From Modestobacter muralis (GTDB lineage Bacteria; Actinomycetota; Actinomycetes; Mycobacteriales; Geodermatophilaceae): a DNA stretch of 64,000 bases. This document shows positions 8,677-16,602 of the stretch, one piece after another. How positions within the stretch are numbered: the stretch's first letter is position 1; every line of letters starts with the position of its first letter. A model generated the notes under the pieces. It had not been told where the DNA came from, searched no databases, and worked only from the letters and a program-made list of their open reading frames with translations. Position numbers and translations under genes: made by a program. The DNA lies in contig NZ_JAAGWH010000013.1 in the NCBI RefSeq assembly GCF_010682105.1, positions 434,001 through 498,000 of the forward strand. The letters run 5' to 3'.

Positions 8677-9104
8677 GCGGTGGCCCCTTTCCTGCTGCTC
8701 GTGGGATGTCGGGTGGCGAGGTGTCGCTCCGCCCGGCTCACCCAGGATGCCGTCTCCGGCTGTGCGGCGGCAGCGAGCGGACCGGGATCCGGCTCTCGTG
8801 CACCACACGGCACACCGGTCCCAGCCGTGCGGCGACCACTCCGCCGCGACGGGGCGCCGGAGGCTGCGTGCTGCTCGTCCCGGGAGCGGCCCGGCGCGGG
8901 TCGGGACGTGCCCCTGCGTAGTCCACCACCGACCGACGTCCGGGCACAACGGGCGATGTACACACCCGGAGGGCCTGCCGGGACGCTCCCGCGACGTCGC
9001 CCCGACCGCGCAGCCAGGCGCCCGACGGCGTCCCGACTTGCGGTCCGTAGTACGTCCAGATGTATCGTCTCGATACATCGACCGGCCGAGAGTGAGGTGA
9101 CACG
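8677..9104. other. Divergent PBP/padR intergenic region
   Basis: 428 bp between the two starts. A perfect PadR-type operator lies at 9060-9078. TTGCGG at 9038-9043 is a plausible -35 for padR. I see nothing else definable; the PBP promoter was not located. Confidence 0.5.
9060..9078 (+). promoter_or_regulatory. PadR operator palindrome
   Basis: ATGTATCG-TCT-CGATACAT is a perfect 8-bp inverted repeat with the ATGT...ACAT ends typical of PadR operators. It lies 26 bp upstream of the padR GTG and overlaps the likely -10, which suggests autorepression. Confidence 0.8.
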
Positions 9105-9737
9105 GTGCTCGAGTTCGCCATCCTGGGGTTGCTGCACCAGTCGCCCGTGCACGGCTACGAGCTGCGCAAGGAGCTGGCCGCCGTCCTGGGCGGGCGGCGC
9201 AGCATCTCCTACGGCTCGCTCTACCCCGCGCTCAAGCGCATGCACGCCGCCGGGCTCATCTCCAGCGACGAGCCGACCCCGCGGGCCCTGCTGCCCGCCG
9301 ACGCCCCGACGCTCACGGGCCGGCGCGGCAAGGTCGTCTACACGATCACGCCCGCGGGCCGGGAGCGCTTCGCCGACCTGGTCAGCGAGGCCGGGCCGGA
9401 GGCCTACGACGACGAGGGCCGCTTCGGCGTCCACCTCGCCAACTTCGCCCACACCGCCTCCGACGTGCGGCTGAGGATCCTCGAAGGCCGCCGCCGCACG
9501 CTCGAGCGCCAGCGCGACCGCCTCCTGGACTCGCTGCGCCGCACCCAGGAGCGGCTGGACCGCTACACGCTCGAGCTGCAGCGGCACGGCCTGGACTCCG
9601 TCGACCGCGAGGTCCGCTGGCTCACCGAGCTGATCGACAGCGAGCGCACCGACCCCGGTGCCGCACCGCCGGCGGCCGAGCCGCCGGCCCCCCGGACAGC
9701 ACCACCCGCACCACACGGCTCGACCAGCTCCACCTGA
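9105..9737 (+). CDS. PadR-family transcriptional regulator
   Basis: A winged-helix repressor of 210 residues. The N-terminal HTH has the PadR signature [20 protein letters not shown], then [18 protein letters not shown] and a wing with [14 protein letters not shown]. The C-terminal part (about 120-180) is a charged helical dimerisation arm, ending in a short Pro/Ala tail. The GTG start follows GAGGTGA. A perfect operator palindrome overlaps its promoter. The next gene is ino1, as in mycobacteria (Rv0047c-Rv0046c), so it may also control inositol synthesis; that is inference, because no second operator is seen in the 95-bp gap before ino1. The effector is unknown. Confidence 0.9.
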   Translation: MLEFAILGLLHQSPVHGYELRKELAAVLGGRRSISYGSLYPALKRMHAAGLISSDEPTPRALLPADAPTLTGRRGKVVYTITPAGRERFADLVSEAGPEAYDDEGRFGVHLANFAHTASDVRLRILEGRRRTLERQRDRLLDSLRRTQERLDRYTLELQRHGLDSVDREVRWLTELIDSERTDPGAAPPAAEPPAPRTAPPAPHGSTSST

Positions 9738-9832
9738 CCCGCACGGCAGCACCATCGGCACGGCACGGCACCACCAGTTCTGCACCGCACATCGTCCGGG
9801 CCCACACGGGGCCCGCCGGAGGGAGACAGTCC

Positions 9833-10912
9833 ATGGCATCGGTCAAGGTCGCCATCGTCGGCGTCGGCAACTGCGCCGCCTCGCTCGTCCAGGGCGTGGA
9901 GTACTACAAGGACGCCGATGAGACCGCCACGGTCCCCGGCCTCATGCACGTCCGGTTCGGCGACTACCACGTCTCCGACATCGAGTTCGTCGCCGCGTTC
10001 GACGTCGACGGCAAGAAGGTCGGCCGTGACCTCTCCGAGGCGATCTCGGCCAGCCAGAACAACACGATCAAGATCGCCGACGTCCCGCCGCTCGGCGTGA
10101 CCGTCCAGCGCGGCACCACCCTCGACGGGCTGGGCAAGTACTACCGCGAGATCGTCGAGGAGTCCGACGACGAGCCGGTCGACATGGTCGCCGCGCTGCG
10201 CGAGTCCGGCGCCGACGTGCTCGTCTGCTACCTGCCCGTCGGTTCGCAGCAGGCTGCGGAGTTCTACGCGCAGGCCGCCATCGACGCGAAGGTCGCGTTC
10301 GTCAACGCCCTCCCGGTCTTCATCGCCGGCACCCCCGCGTGGGCGCAGAAGTTCACCGACGCCGGTGTGCCGATCATCGGCGACGACATCAAGAGCCAGG
10401 TGGGCGCCACCATCACCCACCGCGTGCTGGCCAAGCTGTTCGAGGACCGCGGCGTGCAGCTCGACCGCACCATGCAGCTCAACGTCGGCGGCAACATGGA
10501 CTTCAAGAACATGCTCGAGCGCGAGCGCCTGGAGTCCAAGAAGATCTCCAAGACCCAGGCCGTCACCAGCCAGGTCGACCGGGACATGGGCAAGGACAAC
10601 GTGCACATCGGCCCCTCGGACCACGTGCCGTGGCTCTCGGACCGCAAGTGGGCCTACGTCCGCCTCGAGGGCCGCGCGTTCGGCGACGTCCCGCTGAGCC
10701 TGGAGTACAAGCTCGAGGTCTGGGACTCCCCGAACTCGGCCGGCATCATCATCGACGCCGTCCGCGCCGCGAAGATCGCCAAGGACCTCGGCATCGGTGG
10801 CCCCGTCCTGTCGGCGTCCTCGTACTTCATGAAGAGCCCGCCAGAGCAGTACGACGACAGCACCGCCCGTGACGCCGTCGAGGCCTTCATCCGCGGCGAC
10901 GTCGAGCGCTGA
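9833..10912 (+). CDS. ino1: Inositol-3-phosphate synthase
   Basis: Converts glucose 6-phosphate to inositol 3-phosphate with NAD, the first step towards phosphatidylinositol and mycothiol in actinobacteria. It has 359 residues, the length of the short prokaryotic type. The N-terminal Rossmann motif is [16 protein letters not shown]; later blocks are [37 protein letters not shown] and the C-terminal [11 protein letters not shown]. The ATG has a strong ribosome site (GGAGGGAG). A small GGGCCC-based hairpin at 9797-9815 lies just before it. A strong terminator follows at 10944-10981. Probably co-transcribed with or regulated by the upstream PadR. Confidence 0.96.
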   Translation: MASVKVAIVGVGNCAASLVQGVEYYKDADETATVPGLMHVRFGDYHVSDIEFVAAFDVDGKKVGRDLSEAISASQNNTIKIADVPPLGVTVQRGTTLDGLGKYYREIVEESDDEPVDMVAALRESGADVLVCYLPVGSQQAAEFYAQAAIDAKVAFVNALPVFIAGTPAWAQKFTDAGVPIIGDDIKSQVGATITHRVLAKLFEDRGVQLDRTMQLNVGGNMDFKNMLERERLESKKISKTQAVTSQVDRDMGKDNVHIGPSDHVPWLSDRKWAYVRLEGRAFGDVPLSLEYKLEVWDSPNSAGIIIDAVRAAKIAKDLGIGGPVLSASSYFMKSPPEQYDDSTARDAVEAFIRGDVER

Positions 10913-10943
10913 GGAACGCCGTCCCGCTGAGGACGGTGCCGTG

Positions 10944-10981
10944 ACGGCCCGCGCCCCCCGCACCACGGGGGCGCGGGCCGT
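10944..10981 (+). terminator. Terminator after ino1
   Basis: ACGGCCCGCGCCCCC (10944-10958) pairs with GGGGGCGCGGGCCGT (10967-10981), a 15-bp perfect stem with an 8-nt loop, followed by TTCCTCGTC. Confidence 0.85.
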
Positions 10982-11013
10982 TCCTCGTCGCGCGGCCGGC
11001 CCGCTCAGGCCGG

Positions 11014-11030
11014 GCTCCTAACCTAGGAGC
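11014..11030 (+). promoter_or_regulatory. Palindrome with -10 (TAACCT) abutting a leaderless start
   Basis: GCTCCTA-ACC-TAGGAGC is a perfect inverted repeat ending at the base before the ATG at 11031. It contains TAACCT (11019-11024), a TANNNT -10 placed 6 nt before the start codon. TAGGAG is too close to the ATG to act as a normal ribosome site, so a leaderless transcript with an operator over its -10 is likely. Confidence 0.5.
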
Positions 11031-11816
11031 ATGCGCTCCCTCCGCCGTCCCCGTCCGCTCGCGCGCCTGTCCTCCCGGGTCGCGGTCCTCGGCGTGGTCG
11101 CCGCACTGCTGGCCGGCTGCGGCGAGGACGAGGCCGCGCAGCGGACGCCCGGTGACCCGGTCAGCACCCAGGAGGCCGAGGTCCTCAGCCAGGTCCTCTA
11201 CGCCGACCGTGAGGCCGGTGGCGCCGACTTCGAGGTCCGCGCGCCCTACGCCCAGGGCGCCGAGCTGACCCTCACCGGCGAGATCGACTTCGCCCGCAGC
11301 ATCGGCCGCGCCCAGGCCGTGACCACCTACGGGGACGGCCGGCCGGAGGAGACCCGCACGCTGTTCTTCAGCGAGCAGGAGCTCTACCAGGGCGACGTCC
11401 CGGGGCTGGCCGAGGCGCTCAGCGGTGCCGGGCTCCCGGCTGCGACCTACGTCCGCCGGCCGGTCACCGCCACCAACGCCAACGGCACCGCCTCACTGCT
11501 GGACGTGCTGGTGCAGATGGTCACCCGGCTGTCGGCCCGCAGCGCTGACGACCCGGGGTCCTTCGGGCAGTACACCTGGCGCGGTGCGCAGCAGGTCGAC
11601 GGCGAGCTGGCCTCGCTCTTCCAGAGCGGCACCGGCGCCACGATCGCCGTGGGCGCGGAGAGCCGGCTGCTGCTGCAGTACGTGACGCGGTTGCAGGACT
11701 TCGACGTCACGATCGACCTGTCCGACCACGGCGAGCGGGAGATCCCGCTGCCCGCCGACGCCGACACGGTCGACCTGACCGCCCACCCGGAGATCGCCAG
11801 CACGCTGGGCCTGTAG
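11031..11816 (+). CDS. Secreted lipoprotein of unknown function
   Basis: 261 residues with a basic start, a hydrophobic core and a lipobox LLAGC with the lipidated Cys at residue 30. The mature part is acidic and has no motif that I recognise. Its alternating beta-rich text (for example TLTGEIDFARSIGRAQAVTTY, then DFDVTIDLSDH) resembles the LolA/LprG/LppX-like lipoprotein fold, but this is only an impression. It stands alone between ino1 and the convergent yqgE-like gene, with a bidirectional terminator after it. The promoter appears leaderless, with a palindrome over the -10. Confidence 0.75.
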   Translation: MRSLRRPRPLARLSSRVAVLGVVAALLAGCGEDEAAQRTPGDPVSTQEAEVLSQVLYADREAGGADFEVRAPYAQGAELTLTGEIDFARSIGRAQAVTTYGDGRPEETRTLFFSEQELYQGDVPGLAEALSGAGLPAATYVRRPVTATNANGTASLLDVLVQMVTRLSARSADDPGSFGQYTWRGAQQVDGELASLFQSGTGATIAVGAESRLLLQYVTRLQDFDVTIDLSDHGEREIPLPADADTVDLTAHPEIASTLGL

Positions 11817-11826
11817 CAGACAGCAC

Positions 11827-11863
11827 AGGAGGGGGCGGCCTCTTCCCCAGGCCGCCCCCTCCT
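11827..11863. terminator. Bidirectional terminator between lipoprotein and yqgE genes
   Basis: AGGAGGGGGCGGCCT (11827-11841) pairs perfectly with AGGCCGCCCCCTCCT (11849-11863), a 15-bp stem with a 7-nt loop. It lies 10 bp after the lipoprotein stop and serves two converging genes. Confidence 0.85.
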
Positions 11864-11937
11864 GCGGGTCCCTTCCTACCAGGCCGCGGCCCGCTGCGGG
11901 AGTCGACACGCGCAGCTGTCGACCCGGCACCCCGGGT

Positions 11938-12609
11938 TCAGTTGGCGGAGGGGTCCGCGGGGGCCGTCGACAGCACGCCGAGCCGGCCGGACTGACGGCG
12001 CAGCACCGACCGCCACAGCTCGGGACCGGCCGCGCCGGTCAGCAGGTCACCGGGCAGCCCGGTCACGCAGGCCCAGGCGCCCTCGGCGAGCTCGTCGGCC
12101 AGCTGCCCGTGGGACCAGCCCGCGTACCCGGCGAACACCCGCAGGCCGCCGATCTCGCCGATCAGCTCGTCGGGGTCGCTGTCCAGGTCGACCAGGTGCA
12201 CCGCGCCGGCGACCTGGCGCAGGCCGCTGTCCTCGGGCAGCGGGGCGCTGCCCCGGCGGGTGGCCAGGCACAGGGCGGTGTCGGCCTCGACCGGGCCACC
12301 GATGTGGAAGACCTCCGGCGCCACGGCCAGCTCGGACCAGCCCGGGAGGACGTCGCCGATGCGCACCTCGCTCGGCCGCCCCAGCACCACGCCGATCGTG
12401 CCGGTGCCGGAGTGGTCGAGCACGTAGACCACCGCGCCGGCGAAGGTCGGGTCGACCAGACCGGGCAGCGCGACCAGCAGCGAGCCCGGACGGACGTCGT
12501 CCAGGCTCCCCACCGAGAGGTCGGGGACGCCACCGGACCGGCGTCGACCGGCGGCCTGCTCGGCCGCGGGACGACGCTCGGGGTCGGGTGACGAGGGCAC
12601 CGGGTTCAT
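11938..12609 (-). CDS. YqgE/AlgH family protein (DUF179)
   Basis: 223 residues. The DUF179 core starts at about residue 40 (GSLLVALPGLVDPTFAGAVVYVLDHSGTGTIGVVLGRP) and continues with FHIGGPVEADTALCLA, RVFAGYAGWSHGQLADELAEGAW and a C-terminal LWRSVLRRQ. Function is not established; homologues are near-universal and one is linked to alginate regulation in Pseudomonas. An N-terminal extension of about 35 residues is Pro/Arg-rich. The ATG follows GGAGGGG. It is divergent from the MFS gene, matching the mycobacterial Rv0038-Rv0037c neighbourhood. Confidence 0.9.
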   Translation of the reverse strand: MNPVPSSPDPERRPAAEQAAGRRRSGGVPDLSVGSLDDVRPGSLLVALPGLVDPTFAGAVVYVLDHSGTGTIGVVLGRPSEVRIGDVLPGWSELAVAPEVFHIGGPVEADTALCLATRRGSAPLPEDSGLRQVAGAVHLVDLDSDPDELIGEIGGLRVFAGYAGWSHGQLADELAEGAWACVTGLPGDLLTGAAGPELWRSVLRRQSGRLGVLSTAPADPSAN

Positions 12610-12726
12610 CCCCTCCAGTGTGCATCAGCCACGGCCGTGAGGGGCGGCACACCGCCCCGCCCCGTGGAGCCGTGCGCGCCGTCCACCGGTCCTCCGCTCC
12701 GGGCTGGCGGGTCACCGGCAGCGACG

Positions 12727-12732
12727 TAGTGT
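12727..12732 (+). promoter_or_regulatory. -10 hexamer (TAGTGT), probable leaderless MFS start
   Basis: TAGTGT matches TANNNT and ends 7 nt before the GTG at 12740, with no ribosome site between them. Confidence 0.5.
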
Positions 12733-12739
12733 TGTCCGA

Positions 12740-14125
12740 GTGCAGCAGGCGCCCACCACCGTGCGTCACCTCCTCCTGCGCGGTGACTTCCGCCGGCTGC
12801 TGGCCACCCGCCTGGCCTCCCAGTTCGGCGACGGCGTCTTCCAGGCCGCGCTGGCCGGGACGGTGCTGTTCAACCCCTCGCAGGCCACCGACCCGTTCGA
12901 CATCGCCGCCGGGTTCGCCGTCCTGCTGTTGCCGTACTCGCTGGTCGGACCGTTCGCCGGGGTGTGGCTGGACCGCTGGAGCCGCCGGCAGGTCCTGATG
13001 GTCGCCAACCTGGTGCGCGCGGTGCTGGTGCTGGGCGTGGCCGCGCTGGTCCTGGCCGAGGTGACCGGGGCCGGCTTCTACATCGCCGGGCTGCTGGTCT
13101 TCTCGGTCAACCGGTTCGTGCTCTCGGCGCTGTCGGCGGGGCTGCCTCACGTCACCGACGAGCCGTCGCTGGTCTCGGCGAACGCGCTGTCGACGACCTC
13201 GGGGGCCATCGCCGCGGTGCTGGGCGGCGGCCTGGCGATCGGGGCGACCGAGCTGGGCGGGTCGGGTGCGGCCGGCTACGCCCTGCTGGCGCTGGTCTCC
13301 GCGGTGCCCTACCTGGTGGCGTCCGCGGTCGTCTCCGGGTTCCCCCGCCCCTACCTGGGGCCGGACCACCTGACGCTGGCGGCCACCGTGAGCGCCCGCG
13401 ACGTCCTGCACGGGATGGTGGGCGGCGCCCGGCACATGCTCGCCCACCCCCCGGCCACCGCCGTCCTGTCGGTGATGGCGGTGCACCGGGTGTTCTACGG
13501 GCTGCTCACGCTGATGACCCTGCTGCTGTACCGCAACAGCTTCGAGGGCGAGTCCGGTCTCTTCCCGGGTGGGCTGGCCGGACTGGGCGAGGTCCTGGCC
13601 GCCGGTGCGGCCGGCACCCTGCTGGCCGCCGCCGTGACCCCGGCTGCGGTGCGCCGCTGGGGCAAGGCGCCCTGGGTGATCGGGCTGCTGCTGCTCGCCG
13701 GCGTCGGCCAGCTCGTGCTCGGCGGGCTGTTCACCCCGCCGGCGATCGTGGCCGCCGTCCTCACCCTGGGTTTCGTCGCGCAGGGCGTCAAGATCTGCGT
13801 CGACACGACCCTGCAGGAGTCGGTGGACGACGACTTCCGCGGCCGCGTCTTCTCCGCCTACGACACCCTGTTCAACGTCACCTACGTGGTCGCGCTGCTG
13901 GTCGGCGCGCTGCTGCTGCCGGCCTCGGGGGTCAGCTGGCCGGTGCTCATCGCCGTCGGCGCCGGCTACGTCCTCACCGCCCTCGCCTTCTCCCGCTGGG
14001 CGAAGCGGAGTGGATTCGTCGAGCTGACGCCGGCTCATCCACTCCACTCAGTGCACGAGGGCCGCGATCTCCCGGCCGCAGGACACCCGGTCGGCTCGCA
14101 GCCGCGGCACGGGGAAGCGGAGTAG
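12740..14125 (+). CDS. Major facilitator superfamily transporter with an altered C-terminus
   Basis: A 461-residue membrane carrier with about 12 helices. The RLASQFGDGVFQAALAG start is typical of MFS_3-type exporters, and the loop between helices 2 and 3 has GVWLDRWSRRQVLM. Substrate unknown. The normal membrane part ends near LTALAFSRWAKR (about residue 417). The last 44 residues are read out of a 45-bp palindrome and then from the antisense strand of the next gene, so the native C-terminus seems to have been replaced. It overlaps the convergent DUF559 gene by 78 bp. It lies opposite the yqgE-like gene, like mycobacterial Rv0037c. Confidence 0.88.
   Translation: MQQAPTTVRHLLLRGDFRRLLATRLASQFGDGVFQAALAGTVLFNPSQATDPFDIAAGFAVLLLPYSLVGPFAGVWLDRWSRRQVLMVANLVRAVLVLGVAALVLAEVTGAGFYIAGLLVFSVNRFVLSALSAGLPHVTDEPSLVSANALSTTSGAIAAVLGGGLAIGATELGGSGAAGYALLALVSAVPYLVASAVVSGFPRPYLGPDHLTLAATVSARDVLHGMVGGARHMLAHPPATAVLSVMAVHRVFYGLLTLMTLLLYRNSFEGESGLFPGGLAGLGEVLAAGAAGTLLAAAVTPAAVRRWGKAPWVIGLLLLAGVGQLVLGGLFTPPAIVAAVLTLGFVAQGVKICVDTTLQESVDDDFRGRVFSAYDTLFNVTYVVALLVGALLLPASGVSWPVLIAVGAGYVLTALAFSRWAKRSGFVELTPAHPLHSVHEGRDLPAAGHPVGSQPRHGEAE
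14004..14048 (-). repeat. Flanking palindrome, left copy
   Basis: A 45-bp hairpin with GGAGTGGATTCGTCG and CATCCACTCC arms. In inverted orientation it matches the right copy at 15029-15073 at 39 of 45 positions, including the off-centre loop GGCGTCAG. It begins at the stop codon of the DUF559 gene and lies inside the 3' end of the MFS gene. Confidence 0.8.
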
Positions 14126-14980
14126 CACCAGACCAGCGCCGTGCAGGGCGTTCTGCCGGCGCAGGTCGGCGGCCCAGTCCTCGGCGCTGAGGTGCCACGC
14201 ACGCCCGTCGGCCTCCGCGCCCACGCCGTGCTCGCGCCACAGTGCGTCGACGAAGAACCGGCCGGCCGGTGTGTCGACGGGCGCGTTCCACTCCGGTTCC
14301 GGGAGTCCGGCCGCGACGACGACCCGGCGGAGGTCGCTCTCGCCGACCGAGCGCATGCCCCGGCGGGCGTCCTCCAGCGCGGACCGCAACCACGGGCCCA
14401 GTCGCCGGCCCAGCGCACGCGCCTCGGAGAAGAGGTCGTCGATCGAGACGAGCTCGCGCTGCAGAGCGTCGGAGACCACGTGCTCGACGTCGGCCCGGCG
14501 GTGTGCGCCCAGGCTGACGTCGACCACCGCCCGGGCGGCAGTCGTCACCGGCAGACCAGCGACGACCACCGGTTCCAAGGGACGCCGGCTCTGGTGGACG
14601 ACGACGAAGCCGTGCGAGGCCATGTGCTGACCGTGCGGGCGGGACACCTCGACCATCCCCGTCTCGGGGGGTGCGGCGAAGGCGCCCGTCACCCCCGCCG
14701 TGCGGCGGCGGGGCGACAGCTCGTCCACGCGGGCCCCCCAGGCCACCAGCGCGCTGTGGTGGGACAGGCAGGCGTCAGGGCCGGCGAACTCCAGGCCGAC
14801 CTGCCACCGCTCACGGCGGGTCAGCCCGCCCCCGTGCGCCACGACCACCCCGCGGACCGGCTCCTGCCAGCGTCCGGTCCGCACCGCCGTGCGGACCCGC
14901 TGGTTGCTGATGCCCGCCGCCCTCAGGTCCCGCCGGTGGGCGACGCGGCGGTCGGTGGGGAAGAGGGAGGCGCTGGGCAC
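14048..14980 (-). CDS. AbiEi-like / DUF559 domain protein
   Basis: 310 residues from a GTG. The N-terminal part (about 10-60, DRRVAHRRDLRAAGISNQRVRTAV) looks like the winged-helix domain annotated as type IV antitoxin AbiEi N-terminal. The middle has CLSHHSALVAWG and LPVTTAARAVVDVSL. The C-terminus resembles the Vsr-like DUF559 nuclease fold: EPEWNAPV, FFVDALWREHGVGAEADGRAWHLS and LVLLRFPVPRL. The usual D..W....V..E.DG layout is present, so nuclease activity is possible but unproven. No toxin partner is adjacent. It has no clear ribosome site. The gene is bracketed by inverted palindromes and has intruded on the MFS gene, so it looks like a mobile cassette. Confidence 0.75.
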   Translation of the reverse strand: MPSASLFPTDRRVAHRRDLRAAGISNQRVRTAVRTGRWQEPVRGVVVAHGGGLTRRERWQVGLEFAGPDACLSHHSALVAWGARVDELSPRRRTAGVTGAFAAPPETGMVEVSRPHGQHMASHGFVVVHQSRRPLEPVVVAGLPVTTAARAVVDVSLGAHRRADVEHVVSDALQRELVSIDDLFSEARALGRRLGPWLRSALEDARRGMRSVGESDLRRVVVAAGLPEPEWNAPVDTPAGRFFVDALWREHGVGAEADGRAWHLSAEDWAADLRRQNALHGAGLVLLRFPVPRLRADRVSCGREIAALVH

Positions 14981-15028
14981 CGCAGCAGGGTGGCGGCAGA
15001 CCGGTCACCCTCGCGGGCGCCGTCCACA

Positions 15029-15073
15029 GGTGGAGTGGATCCGTCGGCGTCAGCGCGACGGATCCACTCCGCT
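15029..15073 (+). repeat. Flanking palindrome, right copy
   Basis: GGAGTGGATCCGTCG pairs with CGACGGATCCACTCC around GCGTCAGCG. It is the inverted counterpart of 14004-14048. Its end overlaps the pcnA stop codon, so it may also act as a terminator for pcnA. Confidence 0.8.
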
Positions 15074-16560
15074 CACGAGCTGCGGTTGCGCCACCAGGTG
15101 AGGAGCTCGGCCTCGGCCACGTCGGGGTCGAGGGGGCCGCGCTCGAGGCGCAGGTCCTTGAGGAAGCGCCACGCCTCGCCGACCTCGCGGCCCGGCGGGA
15201 TGTCCAGCAGCTCCATGATCCGGTTGCCGTCGAGGTCGGGCCGGATCCGGCCCAGGTCCTCCGCCTTCGACAGCTCCTTGATCCGCTCCTCGAGGGAGTC
15301 GTAGGTCGCCGACAGCATCGCCGCCCGCTTCTTGTTGCGGGTCGTGGAGTCCGAGCGCACCAGCTTGTGCAGCCGGGGGAGCAGGTCGCCGGCGTCGGTG
15401 ACGTAGCGGCGGACGGCGGAGTCGGTCCACTCGCCGTTGCCGTACCCGTGGAACCGCAGGTGCAGGAAGGTCAGCCGACCGACGGCCTCCACGACGTCCT
15501 TGGGGTACTTCAGCGCGGTCAGCCGGCGGCGCACCAGCTTGGCGCCGACCACCTCGTGGTGGTGGAAGGACACCCGGCCACCGGCCTCGTGCCGGCGGGT
15601 GGCCGGCTTGCCGATGTCGTGCAGCAGCGCGGCCAGCCGGAGCACCAGGTCCGGCGACTCCGCCTGCGGGTCGGCCTGTTCCAGCGCGATCGCCTGGTCC
15701 AGCACGATCAGCGAGTGGGCGTACACGTCCTTGTGCTGGTGGTGCTCGTCGATCTCCATCCGCAGCGCGGACAGCTCGGGCAGGACGACGTCGGCCAGCC
15801 CGGTGGACACGAACAGGTCCAGCGCCTCGCTGGGGGAGTCGTTGAGCAGGGTGCGGGAGAACTCGTGCTGCACCCGCTCCGGGGTGATCCGGCCCAGCTC
15901 GCCGGCCAGGGAGGTCATCGCCTCGACGACCTCGGGGTCGGGGACCAGCTGCAGCTGGGCGACGAAGCGCACCGCGCGCAGCATCCGCAGCGGGTCGTCG
16001 GCGAAGGAGTCCTCGGCCCGGCCGGGGGTGCGCAGCCGGCGGGCGAGCAGGTCCCCGAGACCGCCGAACGGGTCGGTGACGGTGCGGTCCTCACCGAGGG
16101 ACACCGCCATCGCATTGACGGTGAAGTCCCGGCGGGCCAGGTCCTCGACCAGGGAGTCGCCCCAGGCGACCTCGGGGTTGCGGGACTCCCGGTCGTACCG
16201 GTCGGCCCGGAAGGTGGTGATCTCCAGCCGTTCCCCGCGGACCTCGGCGCCGACCGTGCCGAAGGCGATGCCGGTGTTCCACGTGGAACTGGCCCAGCCG
16301 CGCAGCACCTCCAGGGTCTGCTCCGGCCGGGCGTCGGTCGTCAGGTCGAGGTCGCCCGTCGGCAGGGCGGCGTCGTCCGCGGCTGCCAGCAGCGCGTCGC
16401 GCACCGATCCGCCGACCAGGTGCACCTCGAACCCGGCCGCGGTGAACCGGCGGCCCACCTCGGCGAGCACCGGCGAGAGGTCCACGAGCTCGCGGACCGT
16501 CGCCTGCACCGCCGCGGGGACGGGCTGGGCGGGAGGACGACGCGGATGCTCGACTGACAC
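15073..16560 (-). CDS. pcnA: CCA tRNA nucleotidyltransferase / poly(A) polymerase family protein
   Basis: Adds or repairs the 3' CCA of tRNAs. 495 residues from the GTG at 16560. The nucleotidyltransferase head has LVGGSVRDALL (near 55) and the metal aspartates of TGDLDLTTDA, then RRDFTVNAMAV and DPLRMLRAVRFVAQL. An HD domain follows with LAALLHDIGKPATR and FHHHEVVGA. The C-terminus ends GEAWRFLKDLRLERGPLD. As in mycobacteria (Rv3907c), it is divergent from a Nudix gene. A TACCCT -10 ends 8 nt before the start, so the mRNA is probably leaderless. A parS-like site (16276-16289) is embedded in the coding sequence. Confidence 0.94.
   Translation of the reverse strand: MSVEHPRRPPAQPVPAAVQATVRELVDLSPVLAEVGRRFTAAGFEVHLVGGSVRDALLAAADDAALPTGDLDLTTDARPEQTLEVLRGWASSTWNTGIAFGTVGAEVRGERLEITTFRADRYDRESRNPEVAWGDSLVEDLARRDFTVNAMAVSLGEDRTVTDPFGGLGDLLARRLRTPGRAEDSFADDPLRMLRAVRFVAQLQLVPDPEVVEAMTSLAGELGRITPERVQHEFSRTLLNDSPSEALDLFVSTGLADVVLPELSALRMEIDEHHQHKDVYAHSLIVLDQAIALEQADPQAESPDLVLRLAALLHDIGKPATRRHEAGGRVSFHHHEVVGAKLVRRRLTALKYPKDVVEAVGRLTFLHLRFHGYGNGEWTDSAVRRYVTDAGDLLPRLHKLVRSDSTTRNKKRAAMLSATYDSLEERIKELSKAEDLGRIRPDLDGNRIMELLDIPPGREVGEAWRFLKDLRLERGPLDPDVAEAELLTWWRNRSS
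16276..16289 (+). other. parS site inside pcnA
   Basis: GTTCCACGTGGAAC is a perfect 14-bp palindrome identical to the parS upstream of parA (30115-30128). It lies within pcnA codons, about 14 kb from parAB and 18 kb from dnaA. Confidence 0.75.
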
Positions 16561-16568
16561 GACGAGCG

Positions 16569-16596
16569 AGGGTAGTGCGGTCGCGCGCGCTACCCT
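16569..16596. promoter_or_regulatory. Back-to-back -10 elements for pcnA and the Nudix gene
   Basis: AGGGTA (16569-16574, TACCCT on the minus strand) and TACCCT (16591-16596, plus strand) face away from each other. They lie 8 nt and 6 nt before the two start codons. The 42-bp gap holds nothing else, so both genes probably make leaderless mRNAs. Confidence 0.6.
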
Positions 16597-16602
16597 CTCC
16601 GC

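Noticed and set aside
5755-9474. Plus-strand ORF of 1239 codons across the PBP gene and into padR
   Set aside because: It is antisense to the class A PBP, whose GT51 and transpeptidase motifs are intact. The long frame is a by-product of third-position GC bias.
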